Assembly (NCBI RefSeq): GCF_017377395.1
Contig: NZ_CP061800.1
Coordinates: forward strand, 5,539,633-5,603,632
Length of the DNA stretch: 64,000 bases
From: Desulfonema magnum
GTDB lineage: Bacteria > Desulfobacterota > Desulfobacteria > Desulfobacterales > 4be13
Reading direction: 5' to 3'
Shown: positions 36,449 to 45,158 of the stretch, piece by piece
Position numbering within the stretch: the first letter of the stretch is position 1
How the letters are laid out: each line of letters starts with the position of its first letter
The notes under the pieces: generated by a model
The model's input: only the letters and a program-made list of their open reading frames with translations
Database searches by the model: none
Told to the model about the DNA's origin: nothing
Translations under genes and position numbers: made by a program

Positions 36449-36550
36449 AAATTTAAAAAACCCGTGTTATTCTGCTGTCTCTGACGAGTACCGGTTTTCC
36501 GAACATGACGGCGGCAATGCACGGGCGAATGAAATATTGGAGAAGAACAA

Positions 36551-37159
36551 ATGAATATTCGGACATCTGATATATTAGTTTGTGGAAAATCAATAAAAGA
36601 GTGTTTAGCTGACATAGAAGCATTTCACGGGTTTACAGCTCCCGGCCTTGTGCTGGGAACTTTCATGGTGGACTGGGCTCGGGAACTGGTCGGAAGCGAT
36701 GTGGAGGCAGATGCGATTGTGGAAACACGTCATTGCCTTCCGGATGCCATACAGATTTTCACACCTTGCAGTTTCGGCAACGGCTGGATGAAAGTGCTGG
36801 ACTGGGGCAAGTTTGCTTTAAGTCTGTATGATAAAAAAACGCTCGAAGGATATCGGGTCTGGCTTGACTTGGAAAAAGCACGTCAGTTTCCCAATATTTA
36901 TAATTGGTATATGCATCTGGTTCCCAAAAAAGAACTCCCTTTGGAAGTTCTGACCGGAACCATGATTGAGGCAAAAAGAGAGGTTTTATCTTCTTGTGCA
37001 ATTCGCGTGACACAGTTTTACGAATCTCCGAAAAAAGGAAAAATTGAGATATGTTCGGGATGCGGGGAAGCCTATCCCGCTGTACAAGGCTCTCAGTGTC
37101 TGACATGCCAGGGAAAAGGATATTATGAGAAGTGTCAGGTCTCGGGTGTAGGGTCTTAG
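36551..37159 (+). CDS. FmdE-family protein
   Basis: 202 residues. N-terminal FmdE domain (IEAFHGFTAPGLVLGTFMVDWA, ETRHCLPDAIQIFTPCSFGNG) and C-terminal zinc ribbon (ICSGCGEAYPAVQGSQCLTCQGKGYYE). FmdE proteins are named for a subunit linked to the molybdenum/tungsten formylmethanofuran dehydrogenase of methanogens but are widespread in sulfate reducers, where their role is unclear. Ribosome-binding GGAGAAG lies 6 nt before the ATG. Stands alone, 2.7 kb upstream of bamB. Confidence 0.85.
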   Translation: MNIRTSDILVCGKSIKECLADIEAFHGFTAPGLVLGTFMVDWARELVGSDVEADAIVETRHCLPDAIQIFTPCSFGNGWMKVLDWGKFALSLYDKKTLEGYRVWLDLEKARQFPNIYNWYMHLVPKKELPLEVLTGTMIEAKREVLSSCAIRVTQFYESPKKGKIEICSGCGEAYPAVQGSQCLTCQGKGYYEKCQVSGVGS

Positions 37160-37968
37160 CAAAAAATTATAAAAGTTCCGTCATTTGTTTTGACCGACAG
37201 ACCATGACCGCTTATTAGCGGGCAATTATGAACGGTCGCACGAACAGATGCGGATGTCTGCGATGAGTTCGGGCGTTGTAAAATGTAATAAGTGTAAAGC
37301 GAAGCTGGAACTGGACTAGTTTTTTTCAGACAGCCCTCAGCCGGAGCGCCCTTGGTTTCCTAATATTTGAGACAGGCTATCATCATTTCCCTTGCACCGC
37401 ATCGCCGGCAAACGGTCAGGGCCGCGTCCGCTGTCAGGTTTTGATTACCGGCACTTTTTTTAAGAGCGACATCCTCGCAAGTGCGTCGCTTATCCCAAGA
37501 AATTGACACCCACATCTGAAATATTACGGACGGGGTTGCAAGCCCATATGCATCAGGCTAAGATCGTAACTCATTGTTTTTATTAACCCGTGATCTGCCG
37601 GACGGGGTTTGCAACCCCGTCCGAAATATTTTCCGACCCCCGAAAACAAACGTTTCGGACGGGGTTGCAAACTCCGTCCGGCAGTCTTAGCCTGATGCAT
37701 ATGGGTTGCAAGCCCCGTCCGCAACCCCCAATGAGTCCCGCAACATTCGCTTCTTTGCGTTTTGCTCATCCTGTGACTGCTGCTGAAAAACCCCTTAGTA
37801 TGTTCATTTCTGGAAATCGCCTCAGCCTGATGCATATGCGGCAAATCACATTTCCGACGGAATCTGTCCGCGGCAGGTCCGAAAATAGCATACTATCTAT
37901 TTGATTTAATGTAAAATTTTTTCTCATCCAATGTTTTTCTCAAATGACCGCAAAAATCTATTTTTTTC

Positions 37969-37997
37969 TTGACAAATGGTTACAATGTGGCTAAATT
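37969..37997 (+). promoter_or_regulatory. promoter-like repeat, copy 1
   Basis: TTGACA (37969-37974), 17-base spacer, TAAATT (37992-37997), preceded by a T-rich tract. The same T-tract plus TTGACA occurs at 35674 and 38070. No gene starts within 500 bases downstream, so it may be only a repeat. Confidence 0.35.
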
Positions 37998-38069
37998 ATA
38001 GCTGTATGAAACAAGGCGGGAAATGCTGTTTTTGCGTTAACTGCCTGTAATCCATGAGTATTTTTTTTC

Positions 38070-38098
38070 TTGACAAATGGTTACAATATAGCTAAATC
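38070..38098 (+). promoter_or_regulatory. promoter-like repeat, copy 2
   Basis: TTGACA (38070-38075), 17-base spacer, TAAATC (38093-38098). Spacer AATGGTTACAATATAGC differs from copy 1 at three positions. Confidence 0.35.
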
Positions 38099-39059
38099 AT
38101 AGTTGCTCGGAGCAGGGATAATGGTCGCTTTTTAATTCATCAGAAAGCAGGCCGCTTATCCAGGCATTCCGGAAGGGTAAAATTAGAAATTGATCTGACC
38201 CGCTTTTTTTCTCAGACTTTGTTAATGGCATATCCAATGATAAGGTACGTCCTAATTGCCGCACCATAAGCATTACACAATTAGAGTGAATCTGCCGTAA
38301 ATTTCATCCGCTATTGATAAACCTCCAGAAGATAAGCAAAAGCTGGTGATAAACATGGCTGTGTCGCGTGAGGAGAAATATGTTGCCTCAGCACAGGTGT
38401 GTCATAATATTATCTTTGCGAAACAACAAATGATTATTTCAGAAACAACGATGAGTTAATGCCTGTTGCGAAAGAAAAGCCTAAAAAATCATGTTCGTTT
38501 CAACCATCGCCGCAGATCACCGCAATGAAAGTTTTCTGATAACCGAGGCCAGCCGCATACTTTAGTAAATCATCCCTGAATGAGTGATTTACCTCCTGAC
38601 CGAACATCCGAAACCTTCGGCTGAAATTGCCATGAAGACGGCAGACATTATTCACAGCATGTACGTTTCGATTTCAAAGATATCCCTTCTCGCCAAACAG
38701 ATGGAATGCGATGAGACAGTCATATTGATTCCATTCTGTCTGTCAGAAAGAATAAAGAACATCAAGGCAATAAAATTTTGAGAAGACCGACAGAACACGT
38801 TAAACAATTAAAAAAAATGTATTCCATTGAAGATGGAAGATTGCAGGGAGAATCCGGTTGGGAAAAACTCCAATACCGTTCGGCACGATTTTTGCATACA
38901 TTTGTAACTAACTGAATTCATATATCCGGGAAACTGAAATCCCGAAATGTCCGCCGGGCGTTTTTCGGAAACAATTTCTCCAAAATGCGGAAATGCCGGG
39001 CATTTCCGTCCGGCTATGCAAAAATCATGCCGAACGATATTGGAAAAACTCCCTTTTTT

Positions 39060-39710
39060 CTGGTTCATCTTATTTCTGTCATACAAATGTGCAAGAAGAA
39101 GTTGTGAGTATTGTTATTCTTTTGATCAGGTCGGTGATGAGAATACAATGGAAATGGATGAAAATACATTTTCAAGATTATCAAAGTGGATTCCGGAAAT
39201 CCGGAAAGTGAATAATGTCAAAGTGAACGTTGTCAACTTTCTCGGGGGGAGCCATTATTGAGAACGGACAGGATTAAGAAAATTACGGATTCTGTCTATA
39301 AAAATACCGATGGAATGCAGGGTATTGTTTATATGAAAGTGTTAAGTGTCAGGTGTTAAGTGTTAGGAAAATTTTAAAACTTTCATCGTTTGTTGTGGCC
39401 GACAGGTCATACCCGTTTATACGAATGGTGATTTGGCAGATTCTGTAAAATTTCCCGACGGAACGATTGGCCGTGTATCAGAAATTATTCATTAAAAACC
39501 GGAACAAGATTTGAGGCAAATCCTTTAAGCAAAATACAATGAGACATATTTTATGATAATATTGGAGAACCGGATATTCCCGATGAATGCAGGGCCTGTG
39601 AATTTAAAACGACCTGTCAGGAGGATGTCCGAATGATAAGTTGTTACTTATCAATACCAGAGCAGGAAAGTCCGTTGTATGTGATATACACAAAAAAATT
39701 ATTCCAAGAT
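39060..39710 (+). pseudogene. eroded radical SAM/SPASM protein gene
   Basis: Frame pieces give a radical SAM Cys motif (LSYKCARRSCEYCYSFD, from about 39072), VNVVNFLGG, then after a missing G in a run of six (39244-39249) GEPLLRTDRIKKITDSVYKN in another frame. Later pieces read VYTNGDLADSVKFPDGTIG and IPDECRACEFKTTCQEDV, a SPASM-like C-terminal cluster. Several stops and shifts, and a GTGTTAAGTGTCAGG repeat inserted at about 39340, show a true pseudogene. Its original peptide or protein substrate is unknown. Confidence 0.7.
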
Positions 39711-39834
39711 TAAGATATCTGGATAAATTAAAAAACGACTCGGGTACGAGACAACTATAAAATAACTATGTGAAAACCATTTGATAGGCGTAGCCAAAGA
39801 TATTTGGCTACGGAAATACCTTAGAGGTGTTAAA

Positions 39835-41805
39835 ATGAGATACGCAGAGACAGGATATAATTTAGAAATTGATTTAGCGACAGGAAACATTGAACGGGTG
39901 GAAACAGACCCGAAATTAATGGAGCTTCATCTGGGCGGTCTCGGTACCAGCGTCAAGATGCACTGGGACAGGGTTCCTCCTGAAACTAAACCGTTTGATC
40001 CTGAGAATCTACTGATATTCAGCACCGGTCTTTTCAACGGCACACCCGCTTACAGCTCGAACCGTACCGTTGTCAGCTTCATTTCTCCTCAGACCGGATT
40101 ACTGGCATATCCGATGATGGGGGGGTTTTGGTCCGCGGAACTGAAATATGCTGGTTATGATAAAGTGATTTTCCGCAACAAATCCCCTAAATGGGTTTAT
40201 CTATGGGTACATAATGACACGGTAGAACTACGTGATGCCTCTCATCTGGAGGGCAGAGGTGCTGTTGAAACTCAGGACCTTATCCGCGAAGAGTTGGGAG
40301 AGCCGAAAGCCGAGGTGGCCGCTATCGGTCCGGCCGGTGAACACAAAGTCTTTGTGGCTTCCATTGAGCAGTCCAGGTCAAGTGCCAGCCGAGGCGGGGG
40401 CGGCGCTGTGATGGGAGACAAAAAGATCAAGGCAGTAGCTGTTCGCGGAACAAAAGATGTTTATCTTGCCCGCGGGGCCGAATTTATGGAGCATATGAAG
40501 GAAGTGACGGAGTATATAAACTTCCGAAATGAAAATCCGCTTCCCGGGGTGATGACCATTTTATCCGGGATCGGGTCCCCGCAGGAGATGAAGCATACGG
40601 ATGAAAAGTGGCATACTGAAAGTTTTGCCTGGGGAAATGCCCGGGTTCGCAGAAAAGACTTTTGGACAAAGGAAGTGGAGGAGAAATGGACAAAAACTCA
40701 TTTAGGTACGGTAAAACGCCTGATCAGCTGTTTTAACTGTCCGCAACAATGCGGGGGATTAGTTTCCTATGAGGGCGTTCCCAGATACATGATGAAATGT
40801 TTCTCGAAACTTACCTATCTGATGGCGGCTTATGTGGATGACTTGGATTTTGGTTTTAAAATTGCCCAGCGTGCTTTTGAGTATGGTGTGGATTCTTTTT
40901 CAACGCCACAAATCCTGGCCTTTGCTGTTGAGCTTTATGAAGCCGGCATTCTGACGGACAAAGATTTTGAAGGATGTCCGTCCGATAAGGAGGGGCGGTT
41001 TATGTGGCTGCTGGACAGACTTGCCCTGCGGGAAGGCATCGGGGATGTTCTGGCCGACGGCACTTATTGGGCTGCCCGAAAAATTGGCAACGGGGCAGAA
41101 GAATATGATCATAATACCATTAAAAAACATGAGCAGATGAACATCAAGCTGGGAATGCTGGACCCCCTCTATTACCTCATGTTTGCCACCAACGAGAAAA
41201 TAAGTATTACTCAAATTGAAGGAAACTGGCCCCAGGCGGCTTTTCCTTCGAGAGAAGACAGAGAAGCCTTTGTAAAGGACTGGCCCCAGATTCCTGATGA
41301 TAAGTTTAAGCAGTATTTTCTGGACTGGGAACCGCGCGGAGATAACTCAAATCCATACTACCCCACGCCTCAGATGAGTGCTGAGATTGTGGATTGGATG
41401 GAGATGCTGCACAATATTGACGACGCGCTGTGTTTGTGCGCGGGTATGGCATCATTTTGCCTGAAGCCTCCTTATCATATACACAATTATCCGAAATTAA
41501 TCTCAGCAGCGACCGGGATGGATCTGGATGAAGAGGGGCTGAAGAAAATAGTCAACAGGAGCCGGAACTTACACAGAGCATATAACATCAGACTGGGCCT
41601 GACCAGAGCTGATGAGAAGCCGCCTGAGGATCATTGGAGAAAAAGATTTCCCGAACTCGAAGAAGAACTCCTGACGACGTATTACAAATATAAGGGATGG
41701 AATTATGACGGTGTCCCTACTAAAGAAAGATTACATGAATTAGATCTGGATTATGTTGCCGAAGATCTAGAAAAGAGAGGATTCTTAAAAGATGGCCAAG
41801 ATTAA
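39835..41805 (+). CDS. bamB: benzoyl-CoA reductase class II, catalytic tungsten subunit BamB
   Basis: 656 residues from ATG 39835 (GAGGTG 9 nt upstream). Aldehyde:ferredoxin oxidoreductase fold. The N-terminus MRYAETGYNLEIDLATGNIE and EQSRSSASRGGGGAVMGDKK, RLISCFNCPQQCGG, LKPPYHIHNYP follow the Geobacter BamB sequence closely as I know it. [4Fe-4S] ligands: CFNCPQQC (about 299-306) and the Cys of LCLCAGMASF (about 535). Contains a W-bis-pyranopterin; reduces benzoyl-CoA to the cyclic dienoyl-CoA without ATP. bamC overlaps its last 14 nt. Distinguished from ordinary AORs by the close N- and C-terminal match and by the downstream bamC-F genes. Confidence 0.93.
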   Translation: MRYAETGYNLEIDLATGNIERVETDPKLMELHLGGLGTSVKMHWDRVPPETKPFDPENLLIFSTGLFNGTPAYSSNRTVVSFISPQTGLLAYPMMGGFWSAELKYAGYDKVIFRNKSPKWVYLWVHNDTVELRDASHLEGRGAVETQDLIREELGEPKAEVAAIGPAGEHKVFVASIEQSRSSASRGGGGAVMGDKKIKAVAVRGTKDVYLARGAEFMEHMKEVTEYINFRNENPLPGVMTILSGIGSPQEMKHTDEKWHTESFAWGNARVRRKDFWTKEVEEKWTKTHLGTVKRLISCFNCPQQCGGLVSYEGVPRYMMKCFSKLTYLMAAYVDDLDFGFKIAQRAFEYGVDSFSTPQILAFAVELYEAGILTDKDFEGCPSDKEGRFMWLLDRLALREGIGDVLADGTYWAARKIGNGAEEYDHNTIKKHEQMNIKLGMLDPLYYLMFATNEKISITQIEGNWPQAAFPSREDREAFVKDWPQIPDDKFKQYFLDWEPRGDNSNPYYPTPQMSAEIVDWMEMLHNIDDALCLCAGMASFCLKPPYHIHNYPKLISAATGMDLDEEGLKKIVNRSRNLHRAYNIRLGLTRADEKPPEDHWRKRFPELEEELLTTYYKYKGWNYDGVPTKERLHELDLDYVAEDLEKRGFLKDGQD

Positions 41806-42325
41806 GAAGACGATCAAGACAATCAGGGTTGATGCTGATAAATGCAATGGCTGCCGAGGATGTGAGATCATCTGCTCCGCTTATCATGCCGAGCCGAAAT
41901 ACAGCAGCATTAATCCGGCAAAGTCCCGTATTCAGGTGCTTACCCACCGACTGCAAAATATATGGCTTCCGGTATTCGCGGGTGAATATACACCGGCCGA
42001 ATGCATGGGCAGAGATAAATATGTGATTGACGGAAAGGAATATGAGGAGTGCGCCTTCTGCAGAGCAGCCTGTCCGTCCAGAGACTTATTTAAAGATCCC
42101 GATTCCGGTCTCCCTCTCAAATGCGATATGTGCGAAGGCAATGAAAGCGGGCCTTTGTGCGTTGAGTGGTGTCTCAATGATGTCCTGACTTACGAAGAAA
42201 GAGAAGAAGAAGTCGAAGAAGAAGTCGAAATGGAGGAAATGGAGATAGGACTGGGATCATTGATAGACAAATACGGACTCGATAAGATAGCCAGTACGGT
42301 TGCCCGGATGTCACAGAAGGACTAA
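41792..42325 (+). CDS. bamC: benzoyl-CoA reductase Fe-S subunit BamC
   Basis: 177 residues. Ferredoxin-like electron-transfer subunit with Cys groups CNGCRGCEIICSAYH (about 19-30), CAFCRAACPSRD (about 87-94) and CDMCEG...CVEWC (about 112-126), enough for three [4Fe-4S] clusters. The tail (about 130-160) is Glu-rich (EEREEEVEEEVEMEEME). Partner of BamB; the overlap implies coupled translation. The last codons (VARMSQKD) are duplicated, imperfectly, ahead of bamD. Confidence 0.88.
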   Translation: MAKIKKTIKTIRVDADKCNGCRGCEIICSAYHAEPKYSSINPAKSRIQVLTHRLQNIWLPVFAGEYTPAECMGRDKYVIDGKEYEECAFCRAACPSRDLFKDPDSGLPLKCDMCEGNESGPLCVEWCLNDVLTYEEREEEVEEEVEMEEMEIGLGSLIDKYGLDKIASTVARMSQKD

Positions 42326-42385
42326 AACATCAGGGTGAAAAAGAGGAGTGAGAAATCGTGGAAACAGCAGCCCCTTCAAAAAAGG
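42297..42385 (+). repeat. duplicated bamC/bamD junction, copy 1
   Basis: From GGTTGCCCGGATGTCACAGA (bamC end) through GTGGAAACAGCAGCCCC, which corresponds to the start of bamD. Aligns with 43909-44000 at most positions. It now leads into moeA instead of bamD. Confidence 0.85.
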
Positions 42386-42395
42386 ATATGATAAT

Positions 42396-43619
42396 ATGAA
42401 AAAAGGAGTGACGGGTTACGAAGAAGCATTGAAAATGACCCTTGAAACGATTTCACCCCTCGGCAGAGACCAGGTTGACCTTCCCGAATGCACAGACAGA
42501 ATCATTGCGGATGACCTTTATGCGCTGGTGAACTCGCCGTCCATTGATGCCTCGATGAAAGACGGCTATGCGGTCCGGTCGGATGAAATCGAACAGGCAA
42601 CGCACGAGAATATGGTGCGGTTAAATGTAATCGGAATGGCGGCAGCCGGAGTGCCCACCGACAAAGCGGTAAGCAACGGAACCGCCATCCGAATTCTGAC
42701 CGGCGCGAAAATCCCGGACGGGGCCAATGCGGTTCTCGCGGAGGAGTTTGTCGTGCGCGAAGGGGATGTTGTTTCGGCCTTTGAAAATGCGGAACCCGGC
42801 CGAAATATTCTGCCGAAAGGCGATGATGTCGAAGCCGGCAAGCGGATCGCCACCAAAGGAAGCCGCCTGTCGCCCGGTATGATTGGCATTCTTGCCGCGG
42901 CAGGGCATAGCAAGCTGCCGGTCTATCACAGACCCAGGCTTGCCATTGTAGCGACCGGTGATGAACTGATGGTTCCGGGACAGCCGTTTTCCGAGGGGAA
43001 ACTCTACGCAAGTAATCTGTATATCTTAAATTCATGGTGCCTGCGTTACGGAATGACCCCCACCTTGTCGCTGGTAAGTGACAAGCCGGAGGTTATCACT
43101 GAGAAACTGGCTCAGGCCATTGCGACGCATGATGCGGTGATAACAATTGGCGGGGCATGGACCGGAGATCGGGATTTTGTTGCGAACACGCTGAAGGCTC
43201 TCGGGTGGAAACAGCTTTTTCACCGGATTCGAATGGGTCCCGGAAAAGGCGTAGGTTTCGGCGTACTGGATCAGAAACCGGTTTTTATGCTTCCCGGAGG
43301 ACCGCCGTCCAGTCTTATGGCTTTTCTCCAGATCGCACTGCCGGGCCTTTTGAGGCTCGCGGGTCATAACAAGCCGTTCTTGCCCCGGATGATGGTGAAA
43401 CTGAGTGAGAAACTCATCAGTCGTGACATGAAATGGACTCATTTTGTTTATGGGTCTTTCCGGGCGGAGAACGAGCATACGTTTTTTGATCCCGCGCCCC
43501 TCAGGCTGGTGGCCAACCGGTTAAAAGCCATAGCCCATGCCGAAGGTGTGATTGCGATTCCGGAAGGTGTGAAATCCCTGTCCGCGGGTGCTGTCATTCC
43601 GGCGCAACTTCTCGTGTAA
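42396..43619 (+). CDS. moeA: molybdopterin molybdenumtransferase MoeA
   Basis: 407 residues from ATG 42396 (AAGGATAT upstream). Three-domain MoeA: PSIDASMKDGYAVRSDE, RILTGAKIPDGANAVLAEE, the MPT-binding domain with VATGDELMVPG, TIGGAWTGDRDF and MLPGGPPSSLMAF. Inserts Mo or W into adenylated molybdopterin; in this operon it probably serves the W cofactor of BamB. The frame could start earlier (42348), but that stretch is a remnant of the duplicated bamD start. Inserted between bamC and bamD, an arrangement unlike the contiguous bamBCDEF order. Confidence 0.93.
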   Translation: MKKGVTGYEEALKMTLETISPLGRDQVDLPECTDRIIADDLYALVNSPSIDASMKDGYAVRSDEIEQATHENMVRLNVIGMAAAGVPTDKAVSNGTAIRILTGAKIPDGANAVLAEEFVVREGDVVSAFENAEPGRNILPKGDDVEAGKRIATKGSRLSPGMIGILAAAGHSKLPVYHRPRLAIVATGDELMVPGQPFSEGKLYASNLYILNSWCLRYGMTPTLSLVSDKPEVITEKLAQAIATHDAVITIGGAWTGDRDFVANTLKALGWKQLFHRIRMGPGKGVGFGVLDQKPVFMLPGGPPSSLMAFLQIALPGLLRLAGHNKPFLPRMMVKLSEKLISRDMKWTHFVYGSFRAENEHTFFDPAPLRLVANRLKAIAHAEGVIAIPEGVKSLSAGAVIPAQLLV

Positions 43620-43825
43620 CAGAGGAGTTTGATTATTCCGGCTTCGTTTGGATTGAACGAGGCCATTTGGGTGATCAGACAAAAACCGCGTCACTGTTCG
43701 AGCGCGTCGGCCCGAGATTGGCTCGGCAGATGGCTGATGATAAAAAGCCTTTGACGATTTGAAGCGCGACAGGAAACTGTTGCACCGGCGCTTCGGCCAT
43801 GTCAATGATTCTGAAATATTCTAGG

Positions 43826-43854
43826 ACAGGGTTTCCTTTATTCGGGAACCCTGT
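43826..43854 (+). terminator. hairpin after moeA
   Basis: ACAGGGTTTCC and GGGAACCCTGT arms around TTTATTC, followed by AAAAAG rather than a T-run. Possible terminator or processing site. Between it and the moeA stop a short frame (DYSGFVWIERGHLGDQ...) looks like a gene remnant I cannot name. Confidence 0.4.
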
Positions 43855-43908
43855 AAAAAGTGGCCCGCTTTTTATCTTATTGACAAAAAGTGAGTTCCTA
43901 TGACAGAT

Positions 43909-44000
43909 GCCGTTGCCCGGATGGCACAGAAGAGCTAAAATACTAAGGCGAAAAAAGAGGATTGATAAAGACAGTGGAAACAGTAGCCCCCTTCAAAGAG
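43909..44000 (+). repeat. duplicated bamC/bamD junction, copy 2
   Basis: CGTTGCCCGGATGGCACAGA through GTGGAAACAGTAGCCCCC. The part before 43961 is a non-functional copy of the bamC 3' end (VARMAQKS); the remainder is the true bamD start. Confidence 0.85.
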
Positions 44001-45125
44001 GTAATTGATGAGATAAAAGCGGCCGGCGGAGAAATCTTCAGATTATGCTATCAATGCGGAAAATGTGATTCTGTTTGTCCGTGGAACAGGGTCAGAACGT
44101 TTAGCATGCGCAAGATAATCCGAGAGGCTACGTTCGGTCTGACTGAGATAGACGGTGAAGATATATGGCGTTGTACGACCTGTGGGAACTGCGTTCAGCA
44201 TTGTCCCCGGGGAGTAAACCAGATAGAAATCGGGGTATCCTTACACAGAGTTGCTTCCGAATATGAGGTTTTTCCTGCTTCTGTCCGTTCCGCCCGCACC
44301 GCGAGAGCAAGTATCATTTCCGAAGGAAATCCCTTGCAGGGAGAACGAAAAAAGCGGGCTGAGTGGGCAGAGGGTCTGCCTGTGAAACAGTTCGCCGAGG
44401 GGATGGAAATTTTATATTTTGTCGGTTGCTACTTCAGCTATGACCCGAGAATGAAAAAAGTTGCTGTTGCCACAGCAAATATCCTTAACAAGGCAGGGAT
44501 TGATTTCGGGATACTGGGATCCCTGGAAAATTGCTGTGGAGAAAGCATCCGAAAGACGGGCAGTGAGGAGTTATTCAAACGTCTGGCCAGGGAAAACATT
44601 AAAACGTTTATTGAAAACGGCGTTAAGAAAATCCTTGTGTCTTCCCCGCATTGCTACCACACCTTTAAAAATGAATATCCCGAATTTATGGTGGACTTTG
44701 AGGTGATTCATATTACCCAATACTTATCTGAGCTTATCAATGACGGAAGACTTGAGATCACCAAGGCGTATGAAAAGAAAGTGACATATCATGACCCGTG
44801 CTATCTGGGCAGACACAATGACATATATGAGGAACCCCGGAACGTTTTAAAGAAAATACCGGGTTTGGAACTGACTGAGATGGCTGATTCGCGCAGGGAT
44901 GCTCTCTGTTGCGGCGGGGGAGGCGGCAGAATTTGGATGGACACGCCAATGGAAGAAAGATTCTCCGACATCAGATTAGTACAAGCCAATGAGGTCGGGG
45001 CACAAGTCCTGGCCACATCCTGCCCATATTGCATCACCAATTTTGAGGAAAGCAGGTTAAACCTGGAATATGATGAAGTCTTGGAGATTAAGGACATCAC
45101 GGAAATTATTCAGGAAGTGATTTAG
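43974..45125 (+). CDS. bamD: BamD, HdrD/HdrBC-like Fe-S protein
   Basis: 383 residues from GTG 43974 (AGAGG 13 nt upstream; TTG 43962 would abut the Shine-Dalgarno). Two [4Fe-4S] motifs near the N-terminus (CYQCGKCDSVCPW at about 26, CTTCGNCVQHCPRG at about 68) and two CCG domains (GCYFSYD...NCCGES...PHCYHTF; DPCYLGRH...CCGGGGGR...SCPYC), as in heterodisulfide reductase subunits. In Bam complexes it is thought to link BamE to BamBC. bamE follows 33 nt later. Confidence 0.9.
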   Translation: METVAPFKEVIDEIKAAGGEIFRLCYQCGKCDSVCPWNRVRTFSMRKIIREATFGLTEIDGEDIWRCTTCGNCVQHCPRGVNQIEIGVSLHRVASEYEVFPASVRSARTARASIISEGNPLQGERKKRAEWAEGLPVKQFAEGMEILYFVGCYFSYDPRMKKVAVATANILNKAGIDFGILGSLENCCGESIRKTGSEELFKRLARENIKTFIENGVKKILVSSPHCYHTFKNEYPEFMVDFEVIHITQYLSELINDGRLEITKAYEKKVTYHDPCYLGRHNDIYEEPRNVLKKIPGLELTEMADSRRDALCCGGGGGRIWMDTPMEERFSDIRLVQANEVGAQVLATSCPYCITNFEESRLNLEYDEVLEIKDITEIIQEVI

Positions 45126-45158
45126 GGAACCCAAAAAAGCTGAAAAGGACAAAGAGAA

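Larger units (their letters stand above)
37160..39059. other. 1.9-kb gene-poor tract with nested palindromes
   Basis: Holds a large nested palindrome at 37526-37721 (outer arms of about 37 bases, CGGACGGGGTTGCAAGCCCA and on; inner GACGGGGTTTGCAACCCCGTC and related stems), and two promoter-like repeats (next entries). Short frames such as 38584-38781 have no recognisable content. I see no gene here. Confidence 0.6.

Noticed and set aside
37590..37904. 104-residue frame in the palindromic tract
   Set aside because: Composed of palindromic repeat units read through; similar frames exist on the opposite strand.
42348..42395. An upstream start for moeA
   Set aside because: The extra residues come from the duplicated bamD start; the ATG at 42396 has its own ribosome-binding site and the family N-terminus.
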